8,832 nucleotides of DNA from UBA2093 sp049454855 (lineage in GTDB: Bacteria; Actinomycetota; Acidimicrobiia; Acidimicrobiales; Ilumatobacteraceae). This document shows, piece after piece, positions 1 through 5,790 of this stretch; position 1 is the first letter of the stretch, and each line of letters begins with the position of its first letter. The position numbers were made by a program, and so were the translations under genes. Location of the stretch: NCBI GenBank assembly GCA_049454855.1, contig JBMUAQ010000085.1, positions 1 to 8,832 of the forward strand, written 5' to 3'. Below the pieces are notes generated by a model. The model made no database searches and was not told the origin of the DNA. It saw nothing but the letters and a program-made list of their open reading frames with translations.

Positions 1-564
1 ATCTATCTTGCGGCCCAGATTGTTTCACGGTCGTTTGCAATTTCAGAAGTAACTACAACGACCGTGCCTGTCACCACAACGACCGTGCCTGTCAATGTGT
101 CGAGTGCGCCTGTCACCGCAACGACCGTGCCTGTCAATGTGTCGAGTGCGCCCTCGTTGGCGGTCATTAATGCTTTGCCGCGTGCATTGTTGTCGACAAC
201 GCCGATGTTTACAGGTGGGAAAATCACTGTGGCATACACAGGATTCACGCCAGGAGAAATAGTGCAACTTATTGTTGCCTCCATGCCACGTGTGATTGGT
301 ACTGGTGTGGCCAAGGCATCAGGTTCGGTGACTGTTACCGAAATCCTTCCGTCCGGTCTTGGTGCAGGGAAACACACGATTGCGTTGTACGCACCGATAA
401 GTGGTGCGGGTTTCCGTCAAGTTGTCTCGGTGTCTGCGGCCACGTTGCCACAAACTGGCTCAAACTCGCCGCCACTGGTTGCGGGCATGATGATGGTAAT
501 AAGTGGTGTGGTGTTGATGGCTAGTCGCCGTCGTGCGTCACTGCGAATTCAACTAAATAGGTGA
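1..564 (+). CDS. LPQTG-anchored cell-surface protein, C-terminal part (5' end outside window)
   Basis: Frame 1 is open from the first base to the TGA at 562-564, giving 187 residues of a protein that starts upstream of the window; the in-frame GTG at 64 is internal. The N-terminal visible part is a Thr/Val/Pro/Ser-rich stalk built from repeated TTTVPV and NVSSAP units. Next comes a beta-rich domain of about 90 residues (FTGGKITVAYTGFTPGE and onward). The C-terminus is a classic sortase sorting signal: LPQTG at 445-459, a hydrophobic stretch (LVAGMMMVISGVVLMA) and a basic tail (SRRR). By family knowledge, sortase cleaves between T and G and joins the protein to the cell wall. The DNA is clearly less GC-rich than the rest of the window. 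No sortase gene is visible here. The function of the exposed domain is not recognised. Confidence 0.88.
   Translation: MYLAAQIVSRSFAISEVTTTTVPVTTTTVPVNVSSAPVTATTVPVNVSSAPSLAVINALPRALLSTTPMFTGGKITVAYTGFTPGEIVQLIVASMPRVIGTGVAKASGSVTVTEILPSGLGAGKHTIALYAPISGAGFRQVVSVSAATLPQTGSNSPPLVAGMMMVISGVVLMASRRRASLRIQLNR
56..152 (+). repeat. In-frame tandem repeat encoding Thr/Val/Pro stalk
   Basis: The core CAACGACCGTGCCTGTCA recurs at about 56, 77 and 119. A longer 34-nt unit is identical at 77-110 and 119-152 with a 42-nt period (14 codons, TTVPVNVSSAPVTA). The 21- and 42-nt periods keep the reading frame, so copy-number change would lengthen or shorten the wall-spanning stalk without breaking the gene. 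The array may continue only weakly to the left, because bases 1-50 do not match the unit. Confidence 0.9.
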
Positions 565-676
565 TTGTCGCGGTTCGTCAGCCAAAAACTACCTCGGGAC
601 CATCCGTTGGATAACTGGCATAGAGTTTTTCTTATTGATGCCCTATCCTTTGCACAGAACACACTCCAGTAGTCTC

Positions 677-684
677 TATATAAA
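677..684 (+). promoter_or_regulatory. Possible -10 region upstream of tRNA-Arg
   Basis: TATATAAA at 677-684 is the best AT-rich hexamer upstream of the tRNA at 735 and would place transcription start about 45 bases before the mature 5' end. A TTGCAC at 650-655 resembles a -35 element, but the spacing (21 or more bases) is too long for a standard promoter. This is a tentative call on sequence likeness only. Confidence 0.25.
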
Positions 685-705
685 TGACGCGGCGTGTGGC
701 GGCGA

Positions 706-728
706 ATTTCGCACCACATTTCGCACCA
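706..728 (+). repeat. 11-bp direct repeat ATTTCGCACCA next to tRNA
   Basis: ATTTCGCACCA occurs at 706-716 and again at 718-728, a perfect pair with a 12-bp period that ends six bases before the tRNA 5' end. It lies where the base composition changes from moderate to high GC. It could be a protein-binding site, part of a leader processed off the tRNA precursor, or a remnant of recombination next to a tRNA. The sequence does not decide between these. Confidence 0.7.
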
Positions 729-734
729 TCCCCC

Positions 735-807
735 GCCTCCGTAGCTCAGTGGATAGAGCGTCGGTTTCCTAAACCGCAGGTCGCAGGTTCGATCCCTGCC
801 GGGGGCA
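735..807 (+). tRNA. tRNA-Arg (anticodon CCT)
   Basis: A full cloverleaf can be drawn. The acceptor stem is GCCTCCG (735-741) with CGGGGGC (800-806), with one T-G wobble. The D stem is GCTC/GAGC (744-747, 756-759). The anticodon stem has loop TTCCTAA (766-772) and anticodon CCT at 768-770. The T stem is GCAGG/CCTGC around loop TTCGATC (788-794). The discriminator base is A807. The outermost anticodon-stem pair (761/777) is T-C, a mismatch. The bases after the discriminator read CCG, so the CCA tail is not encoded and must be added enzymatically. This tRNA reads the rare AGG arginine codon. Confidence 0.97.
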
Positions 808-819
808 CCGAGCCCGGAG

Positions 820-1299
820 TCAGCCGACCCGTTCCAGCACGGCCACCATGCCGCCGAGGTCGGGCCTCGTCCACACCATGTGCCCGTCGGCATCGAGTCG
901 CCGCGTGACCTCGATCCCGGGGATGCCGACGGGACGGAGCACGAACGCGCCGTCCTCGTAGGTCGCCACCACGTGGATGGGCGTCACATAGTCGAATGCG
1001 CTCACGTCGTGCACGCCGTTCTCCTCTGTGCCGTCGGCGCGACAGTCGGCGATGGTGCCGCCGCCGCAGTCCACGATGCGGTCGCCCGCCTGCTCGATGC
1101 GTTCCGTGTAGGAGAGGATCCGGTCACCCGGCGCCACCGGTTGTCCGCCGCGGGTTGCGCTGATCACGCGCCAGGTGCCGCGCAGGTCGGGTGCCCCCTC
1201 GACGAGTGGCTCGGTGCATCCCGGCATGACGAGCGGCGGGAACTCATTGCCGTACCCACCGGGTGGTGTGTGCGCAACGGGGTAGAAGTGGGAGTCCAT
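820..1299 (-). CDS. Small GxW-containing, lipocalin-like hypothetical protein
   Basis: This is a 159-residue protein with ATG start and TGA stop. I do not recognise a named family. After a Pro/Gly-rich N-terminal 35 residues there is a PDLRGTWRVISA segment (residues 37-48) carrying a GxW motif, as at the first strand of lipocalin-like barrels. It is followed by alternating strand-like segments (HVVATYEDGAFVLRPVG, residues 109-125) ending in MVAVLERVG. Cysteines 78 and 86 could pair. No signal peptide or membrane segment is evident, so it is probably cytoplasmic. It follows the GST-like gene by 37 nt and may be co-transcribed. However, a TAACCT hexamer six bases upstream of the ATG and the lack of a Shine-Dalgarno sequence would also allow its own leaderless transcript. 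Base use is typical of the window's GC-rich part. A ligand-binding role is only an inference from the GxW motif. Confidence 0.8.
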   Translation of the reverse strand: MDSHFYPVAHTPPGGYGNEFPPLVMPGCTEPLVEGAPDLRGTWRVISATRGGQPVAPGDRILSYTERIEQAGDRIVDCGGGTIADCRADGTEENGVHDVSAFDYVTPIHVVATYEDGAFVLRPVGIPGIEVTRRLDADGHMVWTRPDLGGMVAVLERVG

Positions 1300-1305
1300 G
1301 CGCGG

Positions 1306-1311
1306 AGGTTA
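1306..1311 (-). promoter_or_regulatory. Possible -10 hexamer for leaderless start of the 1299 gene
   Basis: Read on the minus strand the hexamer is TAACCT (TANNNT type), six bases before the ATG whose first base is 1299. No Shine-Dalgarno sequence lies in between. The spacing suits transcription beginning at or next to the start codon. No convincing -35 is visible, so this is weak evidence. Confidence 0.25.
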
Positions 1312-1336
1312 GACCCCGTGCAACACGGAGAAGTCG

Positions 1337-2377
1337 TCAGGCGAACAGAACCTCGCAACCGGTTCCCGCGAGCAATGCATCCACCGCGGCCCGGTCGGCC
1401 GTGCCGAGGGATGCGTGCTGCTCGCGCAGCCACGCGAGGCACTTGCGCTGGTACACGAAGGTTCCCTGGGAGTACGCATGGCCGTCGATCACGCACGAGA
1501 ACGTGTCCTCGCCGGCCGCGAGGGCGGCGTCGTTCGCCAGCAGGAACGGCGCATAGGTGCGCCCGATCTCGGGCAGCAGGGTGAGTGCCGCGGAGGGGAC
1601 GGTGTTTCTGTCGACCCAGCCGGCGTCGCCGTCGACCTCCCACCACGACAGGTCATCCGTGCGGTCCACCCAGTTCACCAGGCGGGGGGCGTGCTGGATG
1701 CCGAGCCGCACCGACACGGGGTCCCAGCGCAGCAGCTGCACGAGCTGTCCGAACAGGCCGAAGTCGCCGCGTGACGGCCGCGTTCCGAAGAGAAACGGGG
1801 AGTCAGCAAGCAGATTCTCGAGCAGCCCGAGCAGGCGGATGAACGACTCCTCGATGGGTGCGCGGTTCTGCTCGGTGGAGCCGACGAGCGCGCGCCTGCC
1901 GATCTGTCGCTCCGAGATGAAGCGCTGCGCACGCTCCCACTGGTGTGCGGGGGTCTGCTGGTCGCGGTCGAGAGGAAGCAGGCGCTTGGCCTTCTCGATT
2001 GCCTCGTCGTAGTACCAGCGGTAGTGGTACATCGCCTTCGTCACCCACTCGTCGGCGAAGTCCTCCACGAGGTAGTCGATGAATGCCACCACGGGGTCGG
2101 TCGGCACCAGGCTGCGTCCCTCGAACATCCCCTCGAGCCGCATGATGAGAGGGCTCGAGTCCATCTGGGCATCCCCGTACCGGCCATCGGCGTCGGGGAA
2201 TCCGATGACGGGGATGAGCGGGAAGGGCGGCATGTCGTCGAGTGCGGAACCCTGGGGCACCCACCGGAACGGGATCCGCCGGTAGCGCAGCACCGCGCGC
2301 ATCTTCAGCGAGTACGGCGACCCGAGGGCGCCTCTGAGCTTCAACGGATGCTGTGTCACGGGCTCATCATTGCCCAC
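1337..2377 (-). CDS. Glutathione S-transferase family protein
   Basis: This 346-residue protein has a thioredoxin-fold GST N-terminal domain at about residues 12-85. Its opening KLRGALGSPYSLKMRAVLR is the usual beta1-alpha1 region, PLIPVIGF (residues 53-60) carries the proline typical of the glutathione-binding loop, and MDSSPLIMRLE matches the E/DS-x-x-I segment. A helical C-terminal domain follows, containing FGTRPSRGDFGLFGQL (residues 197-212) with the conserved S-x-x-D N-capping box. About 100 extra C-terminal residues make it longer than ordinary GSTs of 200-220 residues. The residue after GS at the active-site loop is Pro, so catalytic chemistry is uncertain. The GTG start at 2377 lies 6 nt after the SDR stop; another GTG at 2359 is possible and neither has a clear ribosome site. 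It sits fourth in the minus-strand operon. A thiol-transfer or dehalogenase-like role is inferred, and the true thiol cofactor in an actinobacterium is unclear. Confidence 0.88.
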   Translation of the reverse strand: MGNDEPVTQHPLKLRGALGSPYSLKMRAVLRYRRIPFRWVPQGSALDDMPPFPLIPVIGFPDADGRYGDAQMDSSPLIMRLEGMFEGRSLVPTDPVVAFIDYLVEDFADEWVTKAMYHYRWYYDEAIEKAKRLLPLDRDQQTPAHQWERAQRFISERQIGRRALVGSTEQNRAPIEESFIRLLGLLENLLADSPFLFGTRPSRGDFGLFGQLVQLLRWDPVSVRLGIQHAPRLVNWVDRTDDLSWWEVDGDAGWVDRNTVPSAALTLLPEIGRTYAPFLLANDAALAAGEDTFSCVIDGHAYSQGTFVYQRKCLAWLREQHASLGTADRAAVDALLAGTGCEVLFA

Positions 2378-2383
2378 ACCGGG

Positions 2384-3055
2384 TCAGGAGCCGAATGCGG
2401 ACGCCGGGAGGTCGGTGGTGCCGTCGTGGATTGCCTCCACGATCCGGGCGGCAACCGCCATCGGGTCGAGCCCCGCGGGGAAGCGCGGCGGAGCGCCCGC
2501 GACGGCCCGCGACGCAAGCCCGGTCTCGGTGTGCGGTGGGCGAGCGTCGATCACGCGCACCCCGGCGCGGCGGGCCTCGCGGGCGAAGCCCTCGTTGAAC
2601 GAACGCACCGCGGCCTTCGAGGCCCCGTAGGCGGCCATGCCGGGCAGGTTCTGTTCGGCGACCACCCCCGAGATGCCGACGATCACGCCGCCCTTCTGCA
2701 TGAGGGGGAGTGCGGCCGAGCACAGGAAGATGTGGGCGAACGTGTTGGTGAGGAACAGTTCCTCCACGGTGTCGACAGAGGTGGCCGTCGCGTCGCCGAA
2801 GGCAACGACACCAACGGCGTTCACCACGATGTCGAGACGACCCTCGCGCTCCTGCACGCCGGTCACCACACGGCGAACGTCGTCGGCGGAGCGGAGGTCG
2901 GCCACGGCGTGGTTTGGTGTGTCACCGGCCGTGCGCGACACGGTGTGCACCCTGGCACCCCGTGCGACGAGGCCGGACACGATGTGCCTGCCGATGCCAC
3001 CGGTTCCGCCCGCGATGAGTGCGACCGCGCCGCGGAGATCGATTGGGTCAGCCAC
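2384..3055 (-). CDS. Short-chain dehydrogenase/reductase (SDR) family oxidoreductase
   Basis: This is a 223-residue classical SDR. The Rossmann nucleotide-binding motif is GGTGGIG at residues 16-22. An acidic ADL lies at 52-54, the NNAG-equivalent is NAVG at 79-82, and the catalytic residues are N104 (TNTF), S129 (ISG), Y143 and K147 in YGASK. The post-catalytic RPPHTETGL (172-180) corresponds to the PG-x-x-x-T segment. Length is slightly under the usual 250. Arg41 after the second strand (TVSRT) hints at NADP preference. The start is GTG at 3055, 10 nt after the SRPBCC gene stop, and its own stop is 6 nt before the GST-like gene, so co-transcription and translational coupling are likely. It would reduce or oxidise a small carbonyl or hydroxyl substrate in the cytoplasm; the substrate cannot be read from sequence. 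Confidence 0.93.
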   Translation of the reverse strand: MADPIDLRGAVALIAGGTGGIGRHIVSGLVARGARVHTVSRTAGDTPNHAVADLRSADDVRRVVTGVQEREGRLDIVVNAVGVVAFGDATATSVDTVEELFLTNTFAHIFLCSAALPLMQKGGVIVGISGVVAEQNLPGMAAYGASKAAVRSFNEGFAREARRAGVRVIDARPPHTETGLASRAVAGAPPRFPAGLDPMAVAARIVEAIHDGTTDLPASAFGS

Positions 3056-3065
3056 CGTGCCGACG

Positions 3066-3611
3066 CTACTCGTCGGGGCGACCGGTGCGCTTCCTCAGCC
3101 CGAGCAACTGACGGCGAAGCATGACGCCATCGCCCGGTCCGAGAACGAGACGTTCGACCAGCCGTCCGCCGGGCAGGTTCACCCGTGCCCGCACCCGTGT
3201 GACGATGCGTGTGCCCCCACCGTGCGCGCGCAGTTCGTACGCCAGCACGAAACAGACACGCCGTGACGGCCTTTCTCTCGTGCCGAGTCGCAGCACGAAC
3301 GATTTCGGCGGCTCCACTACCACCGCCTCGAACCCCACTGGCCCGCCGGGCACCGTGTCACCGGCGGTGAGCCCCTGCCACTCGGGAAGGATCCGGCGGG
3401 CGCTGCGGCGGCCGAGGTTGTCGAGAATGTCGTGGCTGTACCAGCCGGCACGACCGATCCCCATCTGGCGCAACCAGGGGAACACCGCGTCGGGCGGCGC
3501 ACCGACCGTGATGCAACGGGTGGCGACGAGGCGCGCACCAGGGCAGAGGTCGTCGCCCGTGACCGGCCCGGCCACCTCGTCGTCGGTTGCTCCCCAGCGC
3601 CCGAGGAACAC
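3066..3611 (-). CDS. SRPBCC (START/polyketide-cyclase-like) protein
   Basis: The recognisable protein is about 181 residues with the pattern of SRPBCC hydrophobic-ligand proteins. ITVGAPPDAVFPWLRQM (residues 34-50) is the first helix-turn region. It is followed by GRAGWYSHDILDNLGRRSA (53-71), a GDTVPGGP turn, a central sheet (FEAVVVEPPKSFVLRLG), a beta-hairpin (CFVLAYELRAHGGGTRIVTRVRA) and a basic C-terminal helix (RRQLLGLRKRTGR). The open frame extends upstream to 3812, but that part lies inside the K+ channel gene and reads as Gly/Arg/His nonsense. I therefore take the GTG at 3611, 5 nt past the channel stop. No clear Shine-Dalgarno sequence supports it, so coupling to the upstream gene is likely. 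The ligand is unknown. It lies in the operon between channel and SDR. Confidence 0.82.
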   Translation of the reverse strand: MFLGRWGATDDEVAGPVTGDDLCPGARLVATRCITVGAPPDAVFPWLRQMGIGRAGWYSHDILDNLGRRSARRILPEWQGLTAGDTVPGGPVGFEAVVVEPPKSFVLRLGTRERPSRRVCFVLAYELRAHGGGTRIVTRVRARVNLPGGRLVERLVLGPGDGVMLRRQLLGLRKRTGRPDE

Positions 3612-3616
3612 GGTGG

Positions 3617-4351
3617 TCAGGAGCCGCCCGACTGGGTGCGGGCCTTCTCCTCCTCCTCGACCTTGAGGAGGAACTGCGCGGCCTTCGCCGTGACCACCGA
3701 GAAGGTGCTGATGCCCACCAGCATCGTGAACACGCCCACCACGCGTCCTGCCGCCGTGACAGGGAAGATGTCTCCGTAGCCCACCGTGGTGATCGTGGCT
3801 GATGACCACCACAGAGCATCGAAGAAAGAGTGCACCCGTCGCCCGTCGCCCACGTCCTCAGCGAGCGTGAAGGCAGCGGCAGACATGATCCACGTCATGA
3901 ACGCGAGGCCGAACGCGAACTTCGCGGCGTGCTTGCGCAGCACCTGGCGGCCCGAGTTCTCCACTTCCTCGCCGATGGCGAAGAACCTCGCGATGATGGT
4001 GCCGAGCCTGAGGATGCGCAGCACACGCAGGAAGCCGAAGCCCACCAGTGCGGGAACCACGGCCATCACCTGCGAGAGAACGATCACGAGGCTGGTCCAT
4101 TCGCTGCGGAAGTACGCGGCCTTGTTCGATGCCGCACGGAACTCCATGACGTAGTCGGTTCCGAACACCGCGAGAACGACGATGTTGACCACGAGCAGCA
4201 GAGAGTTGTCCGCGTCGGGAAGCCGGTCTGCGATCAGCTCGAGCAGCAGGAACGGGATGCTCGCGATCGCGACTATGAGGAACGGCACGTCGGTTCTGGC
4301 CCGCCACCGCCGGAGTTCCTCGGTCATGTACAGGTCTTCGTTCTTCGCCAT
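3617..4351 (-). CDS. Voltage-gated-type potassium channel (ion transporter family)
   Basis: This 244-residue membrane protein has six predicted segments. S1 is at about 22-42, S2 at 51-72 (acidic D66), S3 at 83-103, and S4 at 104-124 (FLRVLRILRLGTIIARF with Arg at 109, 112, 115 and 122). The pore comprises S5 at about 145-163, pore helix 176-188, the K+ selectivity filter TVGYGD at 189-194 and S6 at 200-228. The short C-terminal tail is acidic and charged (KVEEEEKARTQ). The filter makes K+ selectivity very likely, and the regularly spaced S4 arginines suggest voltage sensing. The frame could start 60 residues upstream, but the ATG at 4351 has a strong GGGAGG ribosome site six bases before it and begins MAKNEDLYM. 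It is first in the minus-strand operon and divergent from the signal peptidase. The first plausible -10 hexamer is TACTGT at 4373-4378. Confidence 0.96.
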   Translation of the reverse strand: MAKNEDLYMTEELRRWRARTDVPFLIVAIASIPFLLLELIADRLPDADNSLLLVVNIVVLAVFGTDYVMEFRAASNKAAYFRSEWTSLVIVLSQVMAVVPALVGFGFLRVLRILRLGTIIARFFAIGEEVENSGRQVLRKHAAKFAFGLAFMTWIMSAAAFTLAEDVGDGRRVHSFFDALWWSSATITTVGYGDIFPVTAAGRVVGVFTMLVGISTFSVVTAKAAQFLLKVEEEEKARTQSGGS

Positions 4352-4354
4352 GTG

Positions 4355-4362
4355 TCCTCCCG
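4355..4362 (-). promoter_or_regulatory. Shine-Dalgarno site deciding the K+ channel start
   Basis: On the minus strand the bases read GGGAGGAC, ending a few bases before the ATG at 4351. This is the strongest ribosome site on the minus strand of the window and is the reason for choosing this start over the upstream in-frame one at 4531, whose extra 60 residues show no family likeness. Confidence 0.75.
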
Positions 4363-4372
4363 TCCCTGCACG

Positions 4373-4378
4373 ACAGTA
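4373..4378 (-). promoter_or_regulatory. Possible -10 hexamer of the K+ channel operon
   Basis: The minus-strand hexamer TACTGT lies 21 bases upstream of the ATG at 4351, which would give a short leader containing the GGGAGG ribosome site. The surrounding bases are GC-rich and no good -35 match is seen at 17-bp spacing. Tentative. Confidence 0.3.
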
Positions 4379-4478
4379 ATTCGTCCCTGCGGCGCCGGCG
4401 GCGAACCGCGCGGGTCTCACGGGCCCGAACATTCGTGCCGAAGAGCTCCTCGTACTGTGCAGGCCGGTCAACGGCCCG

Positions 4479-4484
4479 TACGGT
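4479..4484 (+). promoter_or_regulatory. Possible -10 hexamer for leaderless sipW-like transcript
   Basis: TACGGT (TANNNT type) ends seven bases before the ATG at 4492 and no Shine-Dalgarno sequence lies between. That geometry fits transcription starting at the A of ATG. The -35 region (TGTGCA at 4456-4461, 3 of 6 matches) is poor. Confidence 0.3.
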
Positions 4485-4491
4485 CCGCCGC

Positions 4492-5076
4492 ATGTCGTCA
4501 CGGAGGCTCGTCGGTTCTGCAGGCGGTGCACTGTTGCGCTTTGCGACCGCCGCCATCGCGGTGCTCGCGGCCGTTCTGGCGGTGGCGGCCCTGACGGGGC
4601 TCGACAGAACGCTGCTCGGACGCGAGTTGATGCTGGTCACGTCCGGGTCGATGTCGCCGGCACTCTCCGCGGGCGACATCGTGGTCGTGCGCATCGGTCG
4701 CGAGTCCGGGGCGCAGGTCGACATCGGCGAGGTGATCACGTTCAGGCGGGCAGCGGGCGGAACCGCGGTCACGCACCGCGTGGTGGCCGTGCGGTCGGAC
4801 CGCATGGGCAGGGTCTCGTATGTCACCAAGGGCGACGCGAACGCCGGGTCCGACCTGACAGCCGTCACCGCCGGCGAGGTGGTCGGACGTGTGGAGTCGG
4901 TTCTGCCCACCGGCCACCTGCTTGCGGCAATGACCGAGCCACGCACTGCGGTGCCGGTGGTGCTCGCGGTCGTCCTGCTGGAGACCGCACTGATCGTCAG
5001 GCCGAGACACTCGGCCGAAACGAATGACCCGACACAACAACAGACAGCCATCACTCAAGGAGGCAACACACCATGA
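4492..5076 (+). CDS. sipW: SipW-type (archaeal/ER-like) signal peptidase I
   Basis: This 194-residue membrane peptidase has a first transmembrane segment at about 15-36. Next is the catalytic box SGSMSP (residues 51-56), in which S53 is the predicted nucleophile, then GDIVVVRI. The THRVV box carries H95, where ordinary bacterial signal peptidases have a lysine, and KGDAN carries D115. A second transmembrane segment lies at about 152-170, followed by a polar tail. The Ser-His-Asp arrangement is that of the archaeal/eukaryotic subfamily to which Bacillus SipW belongs. It should cleave secreted precursors on the outer membrane face. The frame could start at GTG 4435, but ATG 4492 gives a normal N-terminus. 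Its stop overlaps the start of the TasA-like gene (ATGA), strongly linking the two as enzyme and substrate. The symbol denotes the subfamily. Confidence 0.9.
   Translation: MSSRRLVGSAGGALLRFATAAIAVLAAVLAVAALTGLDRTLLGRELMLVTSGSMSPALSAGDIVVVRIGRESGAQVDIGEVITFRRAAGGTAVTHRVVAVRSDRMGRVSYVTKGDANAGSDLTAVTAGEVVGRVESVLPTGHLLAAMTEPRTAVPVVLAVVLLETALIVRPRHSAETNDPTQQQTAITQGGNTP
5056..5062 (+). promoter_or_regulatory. Shine-Dalgarno of the TasA-like gene inside the sipW-like 3' end
   Basis: AAGGAGG lies about ten bases upstream of the ATG at 5073, within the last codons of the peptidase gene. It is a near-perfect ribosome site, so the TasA-like protein may be made at a higher level than the peptidase in spite of the ATGA overlap. 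Confidence 0.75.
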
Positions 5077-5783
5077 ACAGCCAACCACACGACAAACTGC
5101 CGGCACACGCGGCGGGACCGCCGCACAAACCGGGATCGCGCAGGTTCCGGCGGCTCGCGAGCGGAGTGCTCATCGCTGCGTCGGCGGGCCTCGCGCTCGT
5201 CGGCACCAGCGCACTGTTCACCGACTCCCAGACGAATTCGTCCGACACGTTCGCCACCGGAACCGTGACGGTGGGTCTCGGGGCCACCAGCACCACCTGC
5301 AACGTGTCCGAACTGGCACCCGGTGACTCGTCCGCCGGCTACGGCTCCGGTTCGGCGACACGCACCACGTGCACGTACAACGTGAAGTACACGGGCTCGT
5401 TGCCTGCGTACCTGGGTGTCGACGTGAACGTGGCCAACGGTGCGACCCCCATGTTCACTGGTGCCGCATCGGGTCTGCAGCTGCAGGTCGCCGCCTCCGG
5501 TGGCGTGTCCGTGGTGGACGGAACCACCTACAAGGACCAGGCGGGAGCAGACGTGGCCGTCGTGGCCGGCACCCAGGTGTCGAACATCCTCGTGAAGTCG
5601 ACGCCTGCGGTGACGAACGACGAGGTCACGTTCACCGTCGACTACCTCCTGCCCCTCGCGGCGCCGAACAGCCTGCAGGCATCCTCGTCGTCGGTGCAGC
5701 TCACCTTCCACGCGGTGCAGAGCGCGAACCAGGTCACCTCGTGCGTGGCGGGACGCCAGTGCACCAGCATCAACTGGGGTTGA
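5073..5783 (+). CDS. TasA/CalY (camelysin)-family secreted matrix protein
   Basis: This is a 236-residue secreted protein. A basic N-terminal region (SRRFRR, 22-27) precedes a hydrophobic helix (ASGVLIAASAGLALVGTSA, 29-47). Next comes LFTDSQTNSSDTFATGTV (49-66), the hallmark segment following the signal helix in TasA/CalY proteins, where F-x-D-S and an aromatic plus G-T-x-x-x occur just past the SipW cleavage site. The remainder is beta-rich and Ser/Thr/Gly/Ala-rich, with little Lys. Cys76/Cys100 and Cys224/Cys230 could form disulfides. By family knowledge TasA forms extracellular fibres in biofilm and CalY is a cell-surface metalloprotease-like homologue; I see no HExxH zinc motif, so a structural role is more likely here. 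It lies between its putative processing peptidase and another secreted protein 7 nt downstream. Confidence 0.85.
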   Translation: MNSQPHDKLPAHAAGPPHKPGSRRFRRLASGVLIAASAGLALVGTSALFTDSQTNSSDTFATGTVTVGLGATSTTCNVSELAPGDSSAGYGSGSATRTTCTYNVKYTGSLPAYLGVDVNVANGATPMFTGAASGLQLQVAASGGVSVVDGTTYKDQAGADVAVVAGTQVSNILVKSTPAVTNDEVTFTVDYLLPLAAPNSLQASSSSVQLTFHAVQSANQVTSCVAGRQCTSINWG

Positions 5784-5790
5784 TGAACAG

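Noticed and set aside
56..152. CRISPR-like array
   Set aside because: The repeats are contiguous, in frame and without unique spacers, so they are protein-coding stalk repeats.
549..908. Open frames on both strands across the tRNA (minus-strand frame with GRDRTCDLRFRKP, plus-strand frame with SVAQWIERRFPKP)
   Set aside because: These peptides are translations of the tRNA-Arg itself and are well-known spurious predictions.
1316..1328. Hairpin CCGTG-CAA-CACGG between the GST-like and the 1299 gene
   Set aside because: A five-base stem with a three-base loop and no T tract is too weak to call a terminator.
1943..3124. A 393-codon plus-strand open frame
   Set aside because: It is antisense to the SDR and GST-like genes. 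Its His/Arg/Gly-rich product has no recognisable domain, whereas the minus-strand genes have clear motifs.
3612..3812. N-terminal extension of the SRPBCC protein
   Set aside because: It lies wholly inside the K+ channel gene and reads as low-complexity Gly/His/Arg.
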